NCBI RefSeq assembly: GCF_016864375.1
Contig: NZ_CP069354.1
Coordinates: 2,191,501 to 2,255,500, forward strand
Length of the DNA stretch: 64,000 bases
Source of the DNA: Microvirga sp. VF16
GTDB lineage: Bacteria; Pseudomonadota; Alphaproteobacteria; Rhizobiales; Beijerinckiaceae
Direction: 5' to 3'
The notes below the pieces were generated by a model that did no database searches, was not told where the DNA came from, and worked only from the letters and a program-made list of their open reading frames with translations. Positions within the stretch are counted from its first letter, which is position 1. Every line of letters begins with the position of its first letter. A program made the translations under genes and the position numbers. This document shows, piece after piece, positions 35,663 to 44,488 of this stretch.

Positions 35663-35924
35663 ATTCCGGACTTTGCCGTTCCGGAGTTCCAGCAGGCCTG
35701 CTGCGGACCGGATGGGTTTGACTGGTTGTTTGTCGAGATCATGCGCACGCTGCTGGCCCGTGAACTGCACTCGGATCAGGGAGACCGTTGGCGCGATGAG
35801 TGGCCAAGTGGCATTGCCACCTCGCGCAGGCCAAGGAAACACCGGGGACTTCATCCGCTATGACCTAGGGGCATTCGTGGTATGCTGCGCTCGGCTGCGG
35901 GGCGTTCTCGAACGGGAGGCTCTC

Positions 35925-36233
35925 ATGTATGCCGTGATCCGCAAGTTCAACAAAATGCGTTCGGTTGATGAGGTCGCCCGGCGGGCCGAGGCCGGCCTCG
36001 CGCCGATCCTGCGGCAATCGCCTGGGTTCCGGGGCTACTATGTCGTGAATGGCGGCAACGACGTCGGCGTTTCGATCAGCCTGTTCGATACCCAGGACGC
36101 AGTGCAGGAGGCGCATCGGCGCGCCATGGCCTGGATCAAGGACAACATCAGCGACTTCTATGAGGGTGAGCCCGAAGTGACCATGGGCGAGGTCGTCGTG
36201 AGCGTTCCGGGCCAAGGGGCAACGGCCGCCTGA
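35925..36233 (+). CDS. Antibiotic-biosynthesis-monooxygenase-like (dimeric alpha/beta barrel) protein
   Basis: A 102-residue protein starting MYAVIRKFNKMRSVDEVARR, with a ferredoxin-like alpha/beta pattern (beta strand, helix, QSPGFRGYYVVNGG, VGVSISLFDTQ, helix with AHRRAMAWI, final strands). This is the layout of ABM/Dabb domains, which form dimers and often act as small oxygenases or stress proteins. GGGAGG lies 8 bases before the ATG at 35925. No catalytic residues can be assigned. Confidence 0.68.
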   Translation: MYAVIRKFNKMRSVDEVARRAEAGLAPILRQSPGFRGYYVVNGGNDVGVSISLFDTQDAVQEAHRRAMAWIKDNISDFYEGEPEVTMGEVVVSVPGQGATAA

Positions 36234-36306
36234 CCTCAGGCATTCCTCGACAAGCGAGTCGGTTGTCCGGCTCGCATCCCCGCAGGGGATCCTGCCAAGA
36301 GCAGGG

Positions 36307-36414
36307 ATGGCCGGCGACAGTTTTGAGGAGCAGGCAGGCACCATCATCCTCGTGACAGTGATGCTGGCCATCGTGAGCTACTCGTTCCTGATGGACATCG
36401 TCCCTCGAACGTGA
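36307..36414 (+). CDS. Candidate 35-residue membrane peptide
   Basis: A short frame beginning MAGDSFEEQAGTIILVTVML and ending PRT, with one clear hydrophobic segment (about residues 13-32) after an acidic N-terminus. GAGCAGGG sits directly upstream. It has the typical make-up of a small single-pass membrane protein. No homologue is recognised, and the evidence is composition only. Confidence 0.35.
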   Translation: MAGDSFEEQAGTIILVTVMLAIVSYSFLMDIVPRT

Positions 36415-36478
36415 ATCGGCCCACGAGGCTCAGTTTCCAGCGCAAGGGCTGACCGCCCAGCGCCTGAACCCCAAGCCC

Positions 36479-36518
36479 ATTCCATAAACGCCGTCCACAC
36501 ATACCTTCCGCGAAATTC
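36479..36518. repeat. Dispersed intergenic repeat A copy
   Basis: TTCCATAAACG and TTCCGCGAAATTC, separated by a longer spacer than in the other copies. It lies in the gap upstream of the SGNH-RTX gene. Confidence 0.45.
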
Positions 36519-36659
36519 ACGAGGCTGGTTCCTCATGCGCGTTGGTCTCGCCCTAACCCCTATTGGGGAGGCGCGCAGGCCTGATCCTGCCCAAAATCCG
36601 GCGCAGGGTGAGCAAATCGCTGTGACGCGGGCGCGCTCGCGGCGGCATCGGAGGCGGAC

Positions 36660-38102
36660 ATGTCGATCGATTTCCGGAGGCTTTTGTTCTTTGGCGACAG
36701 CATCACCGATGAAGGGCGTCTGCTAGAACCGTTTCGGCCTGACCCGCCCTATGAAGGCGGCCGCTTTACCAACGGCCTCGTCTACGCCCAGGTGCTGACC
36801 CAGGAACTCCAGGACTTCGGCGTCCGATCCAACAACTACGCCTATGGCGGCGCAAACGCCGTGCCGTCGGAGCCGCAGCAGTACGTCATTGGCCTCGATG
36901 CCCAGGTCACGGAATTCGAGATCGGCTACCTGTTCGGCGCGCCGAGCGGCAGTGCCGCCGTGATCTTCATCGGCGGCAACGACTATCACGACGTCAACCC
37001 GAACGATCCGACGATCGTCAACAGGGTGATCGAGCGCATCGATGACGCGGCCGGGCGGCTGGCGCGCCGGGGCGTCGACGAACTCATCCTCTTCAACCTG
37101 CCGCTCTCCTCGCAGATTCCCCGCTGGCAGCTCCTGTCCCCCGCCGAGCTGGCGGCCGAGGACACGATGATCGACGCCCACAATGACCGCCTGCTGACGC
37201 TCAAGGCTGCCTACGACAGTGCCGGCGTGCCGACCACCATCGTCGACGTCGAGCGCCTCCTCCACGAGGTCCGCGGCGAAATCGAGACCTTCGGCCTGAA
37301 GGCATACGACGCCCCCCTCTACCTTCTCGACGAAGACGACAGGCCCGTGCGGAATGGGGCCACGATCCAGTTCGATCCCGACGAGGTCGCCTTCTTCGAC
37401 CCGGTCCATCCCTCGGCCGCCGGCCACGGCATCCTCGCGGCCTTTGCCGAGGCGACCTTGCGGGCCGACCGTGTCACATTCCGCGGGGATGCCAACAATG
37501 TCGTGAGCGGTATCTCCGGCGCGGACTTCGTGGTGGCGGGCCTGGGCAACGACTCGGTCCTCGCGGGAGCCGGCAACGATGTCGTCCTTGCCGGCATCGG
37601 CAATGACACCGTCAGTGGCAGCGACGGGTCCGACCTCGTCATCGGCGGCCGCGGCAATGACGTGCTCACGGGCTCCCTCGGCAGTGACCTCCTTGCCGGC
37701 AACGCGGGTAATGACACCGCCAGCGGCGGCGACGGCCATGACATCCTGCTCCTCGGCGTCGGCCTCGACAGCGCCAGCGGTGGCACCGGCAACGACCTCC
37801 TGATCATCACCGATGACGCCCTGAGCGGTTTGGATACAATCATCGGCGGGACGGGGACCGACACGCTGCGGCTGGAGGTCTCCCAAAGCGTCTACGACTC
37901 AGCCGCCTTCCAGGCCGAGGTGCGGGCCTTCGTGCCCGGCGCGGAGACGGCGCTCTCGATCGGCGTGACGGTGCGCGAGGTCGAGCGCCTCGAAGTCTAT
38001 GTCGATGACACCCTAAAGCTCTTCGCCGGCCTCGCGGCCGCCAGCCAGGGCACGACCGCCGCGGCGCGGCTGCGGGACGGGGACCTGTGGGGACTGGTGT
38101 GA
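36660..38102 (+). CDS. SGNH/GDSL hydrolase fused to RTX calcium-binding repeats
   Basis: A 480-residue protein. The first 270 residues are a GDSL esterase/lipase: block I LLFFGDSITDEGR with Ser14, block III IFIGGNDYHD, and block V DPVHPSAAGH with the Asp/His pair. Residues about 280-390 hold nonapeptide repeats of the GGxGxDxxx kind (AGAGNDVVL, GGRGNDVLT, GNAGNDTAS, GGDGHDILL, GGTGNDLLI). These bind calcium and mark type I secretion substrates. There is no Sec signal, consistent with export from the C-terminus. No matching type I exporter gene is adjacent; the HlyD/ABC pair at 15.7-19.6 kb is of the C39 type and less suited. Start ATG at 36660 with CGGAGGC upstream. Confidence 0.85.
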   Translation: MSIDFRRLLFFGDSITDEGRLLEPFRPDPPYEGGRFTNGLVYAQVLTQELQDFGVRSNNYAYGGANAVPSEPQQYVIGLDAQVTEFEIGYLFGAPSGSAAVIFIGGNDYHDVNPNDPTIVNRVIERIDDAAGRLARRGVDELILFNLPLSSQIPRWQLLSPAELAAEDTMIDAHNDRLLTLKAAYDSAGVPTTIVDVERLLHEVRGEIETFGLKAYDAPLYLLDEDDRPVRNGATIQFDPDEVAFFDPVHPSAAGHGILAAFAEATLRADRVTFRGDANNVVSGISGADFVVAGLGNDSVLAGAGNDVVLAGIGNDTVSGSDGSDLVIGGRGNDVLTGSLGSDLLAGNAGNDTASGGDGHDILLLGVGLDSASGGTGNDLLIITDDALSGLDTIIGGTGTDTLRLEVSQSVYDSAAFQAEVRAFVPGAETALSIGVTVREVERLEVYVDDTLKLFAGLAAASQGTTAAARLRDGDLWGLV

Positions 38103-38219
38103 GCGGGCCGGGCGGATCAAGCCCAATCAGGTCTCGAAGGTATACCCTGAAGGTGAAGGGCAGCCTTGAGGCGGAAACGGGCCACGCGGTCCTGGGGATG
38201 CTCGCCCGGGAACCCTGAT

Positions 38220-38771
38220 GTCCTCCTGCTTGATCTCGGCCTGGCAGATCTCGACGGCGTCGAGGTGATCCGCCGCCTGCGCGGCTCGGGCTCGCGGGTG
38301 CCGATCATCGTGCTCTCGAGCCGCAACGGCGAGGCCGAGAAGGTCGAGGCCCTCGATCTTGGGGCCGACGACTACGTGACCAAGCCGTTCGGCATGGCCG
38401 AGCTGGTGGCGCGGATCCGCTCGGTGCTTCGCCGACAGGTCCGGGAGCAGGGGGCCGAGCCGGTGTTCAGGAGCGGCGACCTGACCGTGGACCTCACGCG
38501 CGGGCTCGTGCGGGTGGGCGGCCGGGAGGTGGGGCTGACGAACAAGGAATGGGACATTCTGCGCCTGCTGGTGATGCATGCCGGCTAAGTGCTCACCCAT
38601 CGGGCCATCATGGAGAAGGTTTGGGGGATGAAGGGGGACGTGCAGTACCTGCGTATCTACGTGCGCTCCCTGCGCCAGAAGCTGGAGCCGGACCCGGAGC
38701 AGCCGCACTACATCCTGACCGAAACCGAAACCGAAACCGGAATCGGCTATCGGCTGCGGACCGATGATTGA
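38220..38771 (+). pseudogene. Damaged duplicate of the KdpE-like response regulator
   Basis: From about 38257 to 38573 the DNA is essentially identical to 29954-30273 inside the intact regulator gene. The receiver lacks its first 50 or so residues. An in-frame TAA at 38586-38588 replaces the codon after the HAG corresponding to NAG in the parent, and the remainder of the winged helix follows in the same frame after it. Near the end, GAAACC is present three times (TETETETG) where the parent has one. The copy is non-functional as a whole; a second identical patch is at 38634-38702. Confidence 0.85.
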
Positions 38772-39341
38772 AGCTGGATCGACTTGCAGGCGGCGGCGCC
38801 CCAGCCCCCGTCTCACCCAGCCTGACTGACAGTTCTGCTACTTTGCGCAACCAGCGATATTTCAATTTGGGTGCCACATGAACTTGTGAACCGGGAAGGT
38901 CTGTTCATGGCACTCCTGAGCCTACGTCCGAAGGCAGCAATCCTCGCGTAACCAGACACTCCTCAAGGGCCGCGAATTTCATGGCCTGATCCACTCCGGA
39001 CCATCCTGAGGTTGGGACACGTGGCTGACGGAGCGATTGTTCCCACCGCCGACGACGGAAGAAACCGCTTCGGCAAGTTCAGCGCGACGGCGGGCTCGAA
39101 GTCCCGAAAACGGACCTTCCTTCGAATGCCCCTGTCCTTCCATTGGACCGCAACAGACCTTTGCAGTGACCGCTTCGCGGATCCTGTTCCTGTCGAAGGC
39201 GGCTCTCTCGTGAAGCGTCGCCACATGACCGTCTCAGTGGTATCATGAACCAGCACGGTCGCGGTGTCGGGCAGCCGGATGGTGCATGTCGCGTCAATCG
39301 CCCAGGCTTCATCCGGCGGATCTCCTGAGGGAGAGACAGCC
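38772..39341. repeat. Intergenic region with dispersed repeat sequences
   Basis: About 38893-38960 resembles repeat B (AAGGTCTGTTCATGGCACTC core). The rest, 38960-39330, shows no recognisable gene on either strand, only frames without motifs. Confidence 0.4.
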
Positions 39342-41099
39342 ATGGCGACTGCAAGAGCGGAGCGGCGGCTGGCCGCGATCCTGGCCGCTGACGTCGTCGG
39401 CTATTCCCGCCTCGTCGAACATGACGAGGCTGGGACGTTGTCGGCCCTGAAGGTTCTGCGCCGGGAAGTGATCGATCCGCTGCTGGCCGAGCATCAGGGC
39501 CGTATTGTCAAGCTGATGGGCGACGGTGCGCTTGTGGAGTTCGGCTCGGTCGTCGATGCCGTCGCGTGCGCGCTCGCCATCCAGAAGGGCGTTGCCGAGA
39601 ATCAGGCCGATATCCCGACGGAGCGACGCATCATCTTCCGGATCGGCGTCAATCTCGGTGATGTGATCCACGAGGTGGATGGGGATCTCTACGGCGATGG
39701 TGTCAACATCGCGGCCCGCCTTCAGACCCTGGCGGATCCAGGCAGCCTTTGCATTTCCGGCACGGCGTACGATCACCTCCAGGGCAAGCTTGACTGCGAC
39801 TACGAGTACCTCGGCGAACGCGCGCTCAAGAACATGGAGCGGCCGGTGCGACTGTACCGCCCCCTTCCGGAAGGGACGACCGCACGAACGGCATCGCCCA
39901 GGCCCGCACTTCCGGACCGACCATCCATTGCCGTGCTGCCGTTCAACGCCATGAGCGCCGACCCGGAGCAGGACTTCTTCAGCGATGGGCTCACCGAGGA
40001 CATCATCACCGCGCTGTCCAAGCTCAAGGGCTTCTTCGTGATCGCCCGCAACACGATGTTCACCTACAAGGGAAAGACCGTGGATGTGCGCGCCATCGGC
40101 CGCGAACTCGGGATCCGCTATGTTCTCGAGGGGAGTGTCCGCAAGTCCGGCAACCGCATCAGGGTGACTGCGCAGCTCATCGATGCGGCCTCCGAAGCCC
40201 ATCTCTGGGCCGAGAGGTACGACGGCGACCTCGGCGACATCTTCGTCATTCAGGACGAAATCACCGCAAGCATTGTCGGCCGTATCGGGCCTGAACTCAT
40301 GGCGGCAGAGCATGCCCGCGAAAGCCCCAAGCCGCATCATGGCCTCGATGCCTGGGAATGTGTCGTGCGGGCGAGGTTCCTGTGTTCCCAGTTGTCTAAG
40401 GAAAGCAGCCAAAAGATGCTCCCTCTGCTCGATCGGGCGATCGGGCTGGCTCCCGATTATGCCCAGGCGCTCGCCATGAAAGGTTGGATTACGATGTGGC
40501 GCGCGTTCCAGGGGTGGGAGGACATGGGATACGCCCTGGCCCTTGCCGGGGATGTCGTCCAACAGGCCATTGCCGCGGACGACAAGGAACCGTGGGCTTA
40601 CCTTGCGCAGACGATGATAGCCTATGCGATGCGTGACGATGCCCTGACGATGGCAGCGGTCAGCCAGGCTGTCGCGATCAACCCCAACTCCGCGTTTGCC
40701 CACGGCCAGTTGGGACTTGCGCATGCCAACGGGGGCCGCGCGGCGGAGGCCATTCCCTGCATCGACTACGCCCTCAGACTGAGTCCGCGCGAGGCTTTTC
40801 TCGGCGACTTTCAGTTCTACTACGCCATGGCTTACTTCCAGGGCGCGAATTACGAGCTTGGATTGAGTTATGCACGGGAGGCGCATCGCTTGCGGTCCGG
40901 CCATGCATATCCGCTGATCATCGGCACGGTCTGTGCCGGACTTCTGGACAACCACGAGGCTGCCACGGATTTGCTCGGGCGGCTCAAGTCGCTGGTCCCT
41001 GACATCTCACGGGACGCGGTCGAAGCAGCATCTTGTTTCGTCCGCGCCGAGGATCGGGCGCGCCTGATCGAGGGACTTGCCCGAGCCGGCCTGGATTGA
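39342..41099 (+). CDS. Class III cyclase with TolB-like and TPR regions (soluble)
   Basis: A 585-residue protein: cyclase domain at about 5-170 with metal Asp17 (LAADVVGYSRLV) and Asp61 (LMGDGALVEF), and the GDGVNIAARLQ segment in which GD and N/R active-site features are kept. A TolB-like domain follows (SIAVLPFNAMSADPEQDFF, from about 190), then TPR repeats (about 330-560). No transmembrane helix is seen, unlike the paralogue at 10416. It is predicted to make cAMP or cGMP. GAGGGAGAG precedes the ATG at 39342, chosen over an upstream frame extension. Confidence 0.88.
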   Translation: MATARAERRLAAILAADVVGYSRLVEHDEAGTLSALKVLRREVIDPLLAEHQGRIVKLMGDGALVEFGSVVDAVACALAIQKGVAENQADIPTERRIIFRIGVNLGDVIHEVDGDLYGDGVNIAARLQTLADPGSLCISGTAYDHLQGKLDCDYEYLGERALKNMERPVRLYRPLPEGTTARTASPRPALPDRPSIAVLPFNAMSADPEQDFFSDGLTEDIITALSKLKGFFVIARNTMFTYKGKTVDVRAIGRELGIRYVLEGSVRKSGNRIRVTAQLIDAASEAHLWAERYDGDLGDIFVIQDEITASIVGRIGPELMAAEHARESPKPHHGLDAWECVVRARFLCSQLSKESSQKMLPLLDRAIGLAPDYAQALAMKGWITMWRAFQGWEDMGYALALAGDVVQQAIAADDKEPWAYLAQTMIAYAMRDDALTMAAVSQAVAINPNSAFAHGQLGLAHANGGRAAEAIPCIDYALRLSPREAFLGDFQFYYAMAYFQGANYELGLSYAREAHRLRSGHAYPLIIGTVCAGLLDNHEAATDLLGRLKSLVPDISRDAVEAASCFVRAEDRARLIEGLARAGLD

Positions 41100-41346
41100 C
41101 GGGTTGGATTGACCTCGAGAACCGATCGCTTCCCGGTGAGGGGCGTTCCCGGCAGCATGTCGCGACGACTTTCGGAGGGGCATTGCAGATAAGGCGAGCT
41201 TGCGGCTTGTGGTTATATAGTTGCGAGACTGAATGTTGCTCGAGCTACTGCTGCCATACTGCGCGAGCTGCGAGAGATGATTGACCGTGCTTCCGAGTGT
41301 AATCTGGGTAGCCGACGCTTTGTCCGTGGCGATCAAGGAGGCTTCG

Positions 41347-41490
41347 ATGGCTGATCCTGGTACCGATGCGAATGATGTGCGCGTAGCCAATGACGCCTTC
41401 TACAAGGCGCTCTCTGCCGGCTCGATCGAGGACATCTCGGCCGCGATGCCGACGGACCGGCGATTGCCCGAGATCGCAACCGTCAAGTAG
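41347..41490 (+). pseudogene. Truncated NTF2/SnoaL-like protein
   Basis: A 47-residue frame with a good ribosome-binding site (AAGGAGG) and an N-terminus (DVRVANDAFYKALSAGSIED) that looks like the first helix of NTF2-like proteins of about 130-150 residues. The frame leaves the family pattern after this helix and stops. Probably a 3'-truncated gene. Confidence 0.4.
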
Positions 41491-41632
41491 GGCTCGGAGC
41501 CCCGAGAGCAGTCAACCTCACCATGCCAGATCCGGAAACGCCGCCAGATCGGATCCGATGCGCCTGGCAGTCTTCCATCCCGGTGGAACCAGACGGAGGA
41601 TCCTCAGGACGGAGCCATCAAACGATCTCTTT

Positions 41633-42043
41633 TCAGGCTGCGTGGGCCCTCAGCCCGTTCCAAGGCGCCTCACCGGAGACATCAACCTGCTCCACCCCCA
41701 TGTCGCCGACGCAGGGTCCGAGAATGGCCACGACCTTAGCGTCATCGGTGCCGATATTGAAGGTAGCGTGCACGACCCGGGGCGGCATGAAGACGCTGTC
41801 TCCCGGACCCAGAATGCGCTTCTCCTGCTCGATCCAGTGCTCGACGATGCCGGAGACCACATAGATGAGCTCTTCCTGGTCGGCATGGTAGTGGAAGCCG
41901 TGTCCCTTGCCGGGGAAGAAGGTTCCTTCCAGCACGGTGAACTTGCTGGCACCTGTTGAGGCCGGATTGCTCAACCAGCCGAGCCGCAGGATCTCCAGTT
42001 CGTCCCGCCTGACGTCATCCTTGAGTATGAACTTGCCGGGCAT
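41633..42043 (-). CDS. Cupin-domain protein
   Basis: A 136-residue single-domain cupin. Motif 1 is GKGHGFHYHADQEELIYVVSG with two His and a Glu as metal ligands; motif 2 is GPGDSVFMPPRVVHATFN with the last His. All four usual ligands are present. GGGAG lies about 7 bases before the ATG at 42043. Enzymatic or ligand-binding role unknown; no operon partner is adjacent. Confidence 0.8.
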   Translation of the reverse strand: MPGKFILKDDVRRDELEILRLGWLSNPASTGASKFTVLEGTFFPGKGHGFHYHADQEELIYVVSGIVEHWIEQEKRILGPGDSVFMPPRVVHATFNIGTDDAKVVAILGPCVGDMGVEQVDVSGEAPWNGLRAHAA

Positions 42044-42628
42044 AGGCGATCTCCCTTGCCCCCGCTCGAGGTCAGGATGCGCCTGAGCTGTCCCGAAGGA
42101 AAGAACGAATATGGTCCGCATTCGCATGACCATGGGACCGTGAATGCCGTGCGATCATGGAGCTGGGCTTACGACGATAAGCAATCCTCGGGAGCATTTC
42201 AGGGACAGGGTGTTTGGTGGCCTTTGCTGCCGAATGCCGGGTAAATCCAAGCGCCGCGCTACGATATGGGCTTTCAGAAGTTGGCACCAGAACATTGGGA
42301 AACCCGTAGCGAACCCTTGTGCTGCGCCTGCTGCCTCTGGCCTGCTGCCGCTGGTTAGAGTGCCCGAGGGCAGTAGGGGAGCTACAGTGCTGGGTCTTTA
42401 CGAAGACACCGTCGGGTTCTCCGAGGGACTCAGGGGGCTTAGATCATCCTGGCGGCAGTCGCGTTCATTGGCGCTCCGAGAAGCCCCGAGTGTCTTCAGG
42501 GAGGTGCGGAACTCCGCCGCCCCTTGGATTCCTCGTGGGCGGGCGGGTATGCTCGGCTTCTGGTGGTTCCTGTTCCGAGCCGAGTTCTTCCTGGCGCTCC
42601 TGTCGAGGGCAGAGGAGTGTTCGTTGCG
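42044..42628. other. Intergenic region, no gene supported
   Basis: Several open frames cross this interval, including one running into the methyltransferase gene, but none has a recognisable domain or start signal. Promoters for the divergent cupin and methyltransferase genes are expected here. Confidence 0.35.
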
Positions 42629-43684
42629 ATGACGTTTCCGCCTGCCTCACCGCTCCCGTCCACGGCGTTGCCCACGCCTGACAGAGACCGCGAGGAGCTG
42701 GATCTGCTTTTGCGCGGATTTCAGGTATCTCGCATGCTCAGGCTGGTGGCCGATCTTGGGGTCGCGGACAAGATCCCGACCGATGGCCATCTCACAGTGC
42801 AAGAGCTTGCAACGACCTGTGCGGTCCTGCCCGAGCAGATGCTGCGCGTTTTGCGTGCACTGGCGAGCTTCCAGATCTTTCAGGTCTCAGCGGACGGCAA
42901 GGTCGCACACACACCGCGCTCGCGTCTGCTTCGGACAGACACACCGAACAGTCTGCACCAAGCAGCCCGCTTCTGGACCGGGCGCGGTTCCTGGGGGGCT
43001 TGGGGCATGCTGGATGTCGCGATGACAGGCGGCATACCCCATGAGGCAGCCTGGGATATGAGCCGCTTCGATTATCTGCGGCAGCACCCGGACGAAGCCC
43101 GCATCTTCGACGCCATGATGGCGAACTATCCTGACAACCGGCATGCAGCGATTGCCGAGGGCTATGACTTCTCCGGCGCGGGACTGATCGAGGACATCGG
43201 TGGCGGTAACGGCGCAACGCTGCGCCGCATCCTGACTCGCTTCCCCACCGCGCGTGGGCTTGTCTTCGACCGCGAGGACGTCATCACCGCCATTCTGCCT
43301 CAGGACACGATGCAGGGGCGGATCTCCGCGCAAGCCGGCAGTTTCTTCGACGCCGTGCCGGGTGGGGCCGACATCTACATGCTGATTTTCGTTTTGCATA
43401 ACTGGGACGATGAGGCTTGCCTGCACATTCTGCGAACCTGCCGGGCCGCGATGAGCCCACACGCGTTATTGCTGATTGGCGATCAGATCCTGGAACCCGA
43501 TCCGGCGCTCGGGCAAGTGGCGACGTATCTCGTCGACATGCAGATGATGGCCATGTTCGGCTGCGCCCGCGAACGCACGGAAGCTGAGTTCCGCAGCCTG
43601 CTCGAACAGTCCGGATTCTCGTTGCTCCGTGTCATTCCCATTGCGTCGCCAGCCTCGCTCATCGAGGCTGCTCCGGCAGCATAG
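42629..43684 (+). CDS. Class I O-methyltransferase (hydroxyneurosporene/acetylserotonin type)
   Basis: A 351-residue protein with an N-terminal winged-helix dimerisation domain (about 20-110: LLLRGFQVSRMLRLVADLGV, LTVQELATTCAVLPEQMLRVLRAL region) and a C-terminal SAM domain. SAM motif I is LIEDIGGGNGATLRRIL. The catalytic His region is FVLHNWDDEACLHIL, the usual HxWDDE of plant-type and CrtF-type O-methyltransferases. Substrates of this family are phenolic or polyene hydroxyls; none can be assigned. The ATG at 42629 begins the conserved part; GAGGAG is about 11 bases upstream, and a GTG at 42617 is an alternative. Confidence 0.82.
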   Translation: MTFPPASPLPSTALPTPDRDREELDLLLRGFQVSRMLRLVADLGVADKIPTDGHLTVQELATTCAVLPEQMLRVLRALASFQIFQVSADGKVAHTPRSRLLRTDTPNSLHQAARFWTGRGSWGAWGMLDVAMTGGIPHEAAWDMSRFDYLRQHPDEARIFDAMMANYPDNRHAAIAEGYDFSGAGLIEDIGGGNGATLRRILTRFPTARGLVFDREDVITAILPQDTMQGRISAQAGSFFDAVPGGADIYMLIFVLHNWDDEACLHILRTCRAAMSPHALLLIGDQILEPDPALGQVATYLVDMQMMAMFGCARERTEAEFRSLLEQSGFSLLRVIPIASPASLIEAAPAA

Positions 43685-43799
43685 AGTATTGCAGTATGGG
43701 ATCAGTGGTCGCCCTGTCGAGGGGCATCGCGTTGATGACCGTCTTCACTACGATACCCTGCCGCATGAACTCTCGGATGGTGTCGCTCACGTCGCGGTA
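43659..43799 (-). pseudogene. Serine recombinase fragment
   Basis: The minus strand reads IREFMRQGIVVKTVINAMPL and DRATTDP, resembling the catalytic-domain end of resolvase/invertase proteins common in rhizobia (IKTVINGM region). Both ends are lost. Low-confidence remnant. Confidence 0.35.
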
Positions 43800-43838
43800 G
43801 TCGCGTCGTAAAGCGCTTTTGGGATCGGTGTAGGGCTG

Positions 43839-44087
43839 GTCCTTGATGGCGAGGTCGAGATCGACGGCAAGTACACGGGCGGCCACGTCCGGCCCGAGAA
43901 CAAGGCCGAGGACCGTGTGGATCGCCGCCTCAAGCAGAATCGCAGCCCGGACCGTCTCTGCGCCTTGGCCATCCGCCAGAGAGGTTTCCTCGGCCAGACC
44001 TTTACTCGCGTTATCCGCCTGCAAGAGGAGGCCTTCCTTCTCCAGGCTCTGGGCATGTTTCAAAGTGCCTGCGGTTACTCGGACTAG
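43839..44087 (+). pseudogene. IS1595-like (ISXO2) transposase fragment
   Basis: The plus strand reads LDGEVEIDGKYTGGHVRPEN, then KAEDRVDRRLKQNRSPDRLC. This matches the start of the IS1595 catalytic domain, in which a VEVDE/D-x-Y-x-GG pattern carries the first Asp. It continues to a stop at 44085-44087 without the later catalytic residues. No upstream Zn-ribbon region is present. Confidence 0.5.
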
Positions 44088-44488
44088 CTGACTGGTCTCG
44101 GCTTAGGGGGCGGGGCACCACGCGGCGATGCCGCAGGTCAGCACTGGCACTGAGCCGAAGGAATGCTCTGGTCCGCTTAGCGGGCAACAGGTGGACTTTC
44201 CCGATTCTCACCCTGTCCTGACCCGAGAGAGGTCTTGGCTGTCTTTTTTGTGGCGTAGAGGACCCATCGCGGATGCCCCGCATTTACATGGATCGCACTG
44301 AATGTATCTCGTAAATCCGGCGAACGCCCGTGTTCGTCAGTGGAGCGGCAGGAATGCAGGACCAGCGCATCGGTGCAAGCGTTGCCGCACCCGAGGCGAG
44401 ACGCCGGGACACCGCTGGAGTGTGGTGGGCATCTCAATAGTCGAGCATCCCGCGAGCGTGTCAGGACGCGGAGACTGGATGGTCTCAA
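44088..44488. other. Intergenic region upstream of a cyclase gene
   Basis: No supported gene. A few short open frames lack motifs. The promoter of the cyclase gene should lie here but no clear -35/-10 pair stands out. Confidence 0.3.

Noticed and set aside
37500..37800. Repetitive DNA that could suggest a tandem repeat array or CRISPR
   Set aside because: The periodicity encodes GGxGxDxxx RTX nonapeptides; units are degenerate at DNA level and there are no spacers. No CRISPR array was seen anywhere in the window.
36723..37886. 387-codon open frame opposite the SGNH-RTX gene
   Set aside because: It is the antisense of a gene with clear catalytic and RTX motifs. Its composition (Val/Ala/Asp rich with no domain) is that of a high-GC shadow frame.
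38963..39343. 126-codon minus-strand frame upstream of a cyclase gene
   Set aside because: A short VLVHDTTE match to the IS4 transposase motif was considered, but the rest of the frame does not follow the transposase and no ends are present.
39309..40955. 548-codon minus-strand frame opposite a cyclase gene
   Set aside because: It lies fully antisense to a well-conserved cyclase/TPR protein. Similar long antisense frames occur opposite the other cyclases (44501-45502 and 61256-62788), so this is a codon-bias effect.
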